DNA of 64,000 nt from the NCBI RefSeq assembly GCF_027922325.1, contig NZ_BSFL01000005.1:124001-188000 (forward strand). The letters are read 5' to 3'. Position 1 is the first letter of the stretch; every line of letters starts with the position of its first letter. Under the pieces are notes generated by a model. That model had not been told where the DNA came from, did no database searches, and was given only the letters and a program-made list of their open reading frames with translations. The position numbers and the translations under genes are program-made. This DNA comes from Methylopila turkensis. GTDB lineage: Bacteria; Pseudomonadota; Alphaproteobacteria; Rhizobiales; Methylopilaceae. This document shows positions 63,213 through 64,000 of the stretch, piece after piece.

Positions 63213-64000
63213 ATGACACTCGTCAGGGTTATCGAGATTGAAAATTTTCGGAGCATCAAATTTCTGCGGTGGCAGCCCTTCGCGGGCATCAACTGCTTGG
63301 TCGGCCCCGGCGACAGCGGTAAATCCACGGTTCTTGATGCGCTGGACTTCTGTATAGGCGCGCGGCGAACCCTGCCGATGACGGACGCCGAGTTCTGCGG
63401 GCTGGATGTCGAGAAGCCGGTGCGGATCAGCGTCACGCTGGGCAACCTTCCCGACGAGCTGAAAAATATCGACAGCTATGGGCTTTACCTACGCGGCTTC
63501 AACGCTGCGGACGGGACGATCGCGGACGAGCCGGAAGCAGGCCTTGAGACCGCTCTTACCGTCCAGCTGCTTGTGGAGAGCGATCTTGAGCCGCAGTGGA
63601 CGTTGGTCTCGGCACGGGCGGCGGCGCAAGGGCAGTCCCGGTCCTTGAACTGGGCCGACCGGGTGAAGATCGCGCCGACGCGTCTTGGTGCCGTCAACGA
63701 CTACAATCTCACATGGCGGCGCGGCTCAATTCTGAATCGCCTCTCCGACGAAAGGGCCGACGCCTCCAAGGAGCTGGCGAAGGCTGGGAGGGATGTCCGA
63801 CTCGCATTCGGAGCGCAGGGCAGCGAGCAACTCGCCAAGGCGCTTGCTGCAGTCACTGACACCGCAAAAAAGCTGGGCATTCCCATTGGGGCCGAAGCGA
63901 AGGCGCTGCTCGATGCCTCATCCGTCTCTTTTTCAGGCGGCACGATTTCCTTGCATGATGAAACAGGCGTGCCGTTGCGCGGGCTGGGATTGGGATCAAC
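63213..64000 (+). CDS. OLD-like ABC-type ATPase/nuclease, N-terminal part (runs off right edge)
   Basis: 262 residues are visible with no stop. The start MTLVRVIEIENFRSIKFLRW followed by Walker A GPGDSGKST (about 31-39) is typical of the RecF/SMC-like ATPases of OLD-family nucleases. Near the window end, GTISLHDETGVPLRGLGLGS has the look of the ABC signature region of these proteins. Full-length members add a TOPRIM nuclease domain and include the GajA subunit of the Gabija defence system. A poorly conserved helical insert (about 90-230) separates the motifs. The 213-base spacer before it (63000-63212) shows no gene. Codon use is less GC-extreme than in the ars genes. Confidence 0.82.
   Translation, partial: MTLVRVIEIENFRSIKFLRWQPFAGINCLVGPGDSGKSTVLDALDFCIGARRTLPMTDAEFCGLDVEKPVRISVTLGNLPDELKNIDSYGLYLRGFNAADGTIADEPEAGLETALTVQLLVESDLEPQWTLVSARAAAQGQSRSLNWADRVKIAPTRLGAVNDYNLTWRRGSILNRLSDERADASKELAKAGRDVRLAFGAQGSEQLAKALAAVTDTAKKLGIPIGAEAKALLDASSVSFSGGTISLHDETGVPLRGLGLGS

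Overview
The window is GC-rich, densely packed bacterial DNA. Many genes overlap by 4 bp (ATGA or GTGA), GTG and TTG starts are common, and the gene content is alphaproteobacterial: SorT-type sulfite dehydrogenase, paired ECF sigma/anti-sigma genes, an EcfG-type promoter, and AioXSR next to AioBA. A member of the Hyphomicrobiales (Rhizobiales) is the most likely source. That is inference, because no rRNA or other marker gene is present. No tRNA, rRNA, IS element or CRISPR array was recognised.

Layout. (1) 1-3234: a leftward operon with a soluble AAA+/M41 (FtsH-like) protease between two unrecognised proteins, beside an XRE regulator with a palindromic operator. (2) 3670-8663: a damaged flavin-related cluster: an LLM flavin monooxygenase fragment joined to an acyl-CoA dehydrogenase tail, a TorF-type porin, intact ribB, a truncated RibA fused to an HPP membrane protein, and a frameshifted CBS module. 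(3) 8715-11759: small accessory genes, including an SRAP/YedK abasic-site protein. (4) 11765-18466: sulfite oxidation and stress: a cytoplasmic-type sulfite oxidase, ECF sigma/anti-sigma, SorT/SorU-like periplasmic sulfite dehydrogenase, Dps and a TDT (SLAC1/Ssu1-type) exporter. (5) 18607-23818: a second ECF sigma/anti-sigma pair with a divergently transcribed DUF305/beta-propeller operon, a LysR regulator and a UDG-like protein. (6) 23857-24818: fluoride riboswitch, crcB and an EamA protein.

(7) 24831-30978: a CsoR-controlled copper operon (multicopper oxidase, TolC-type protein, cupredoxin, CusF-like protein, glutaredoxin/MauE protein). (8) 31131-40920: a Czc-type RND efflux operon with a CDF exporter and several orphan periplasmic proteins. 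(9) 41016-44424: a MerR-regulated zntA/cadA ATPase with lspA. (10) 44421-49916: a Cus-type copper/silver RND system. (11) 50116-62999: an arsenic island: aioXSR, a sigma-54 promoter and aioBA; [11 protein letters not shown]3-arsC; a TSUP transporter; arsR-arsH-MFS. (12) 63213-64000: the start of an OLD-like ATPase, possibly a defence gene, cut by the window end.

How the parts work together. Most of the window handles toxic ions in the envelope: As(III) is oxidised by AioBA under AioXSR control or exported by Acr3 after As(V) reduction; copper is sensed by CsoR and oxidised, bound or exported; Zn/Cd/Co are handled by ZntA and Czc; fluoride leaves through CrcB; sulfite is oxidised by two different molybdoenzymes. 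The same ECF-type promoter motif, GGAAT-N17-CGTC, occurs before sorT and twice, divergently, at the second ECF locus. This suggests one connected sulfite/envelope-stress regulon. At least five genes look truncated, fused or frameshifted. That could be real decay or assembly error, and reads would settle it.
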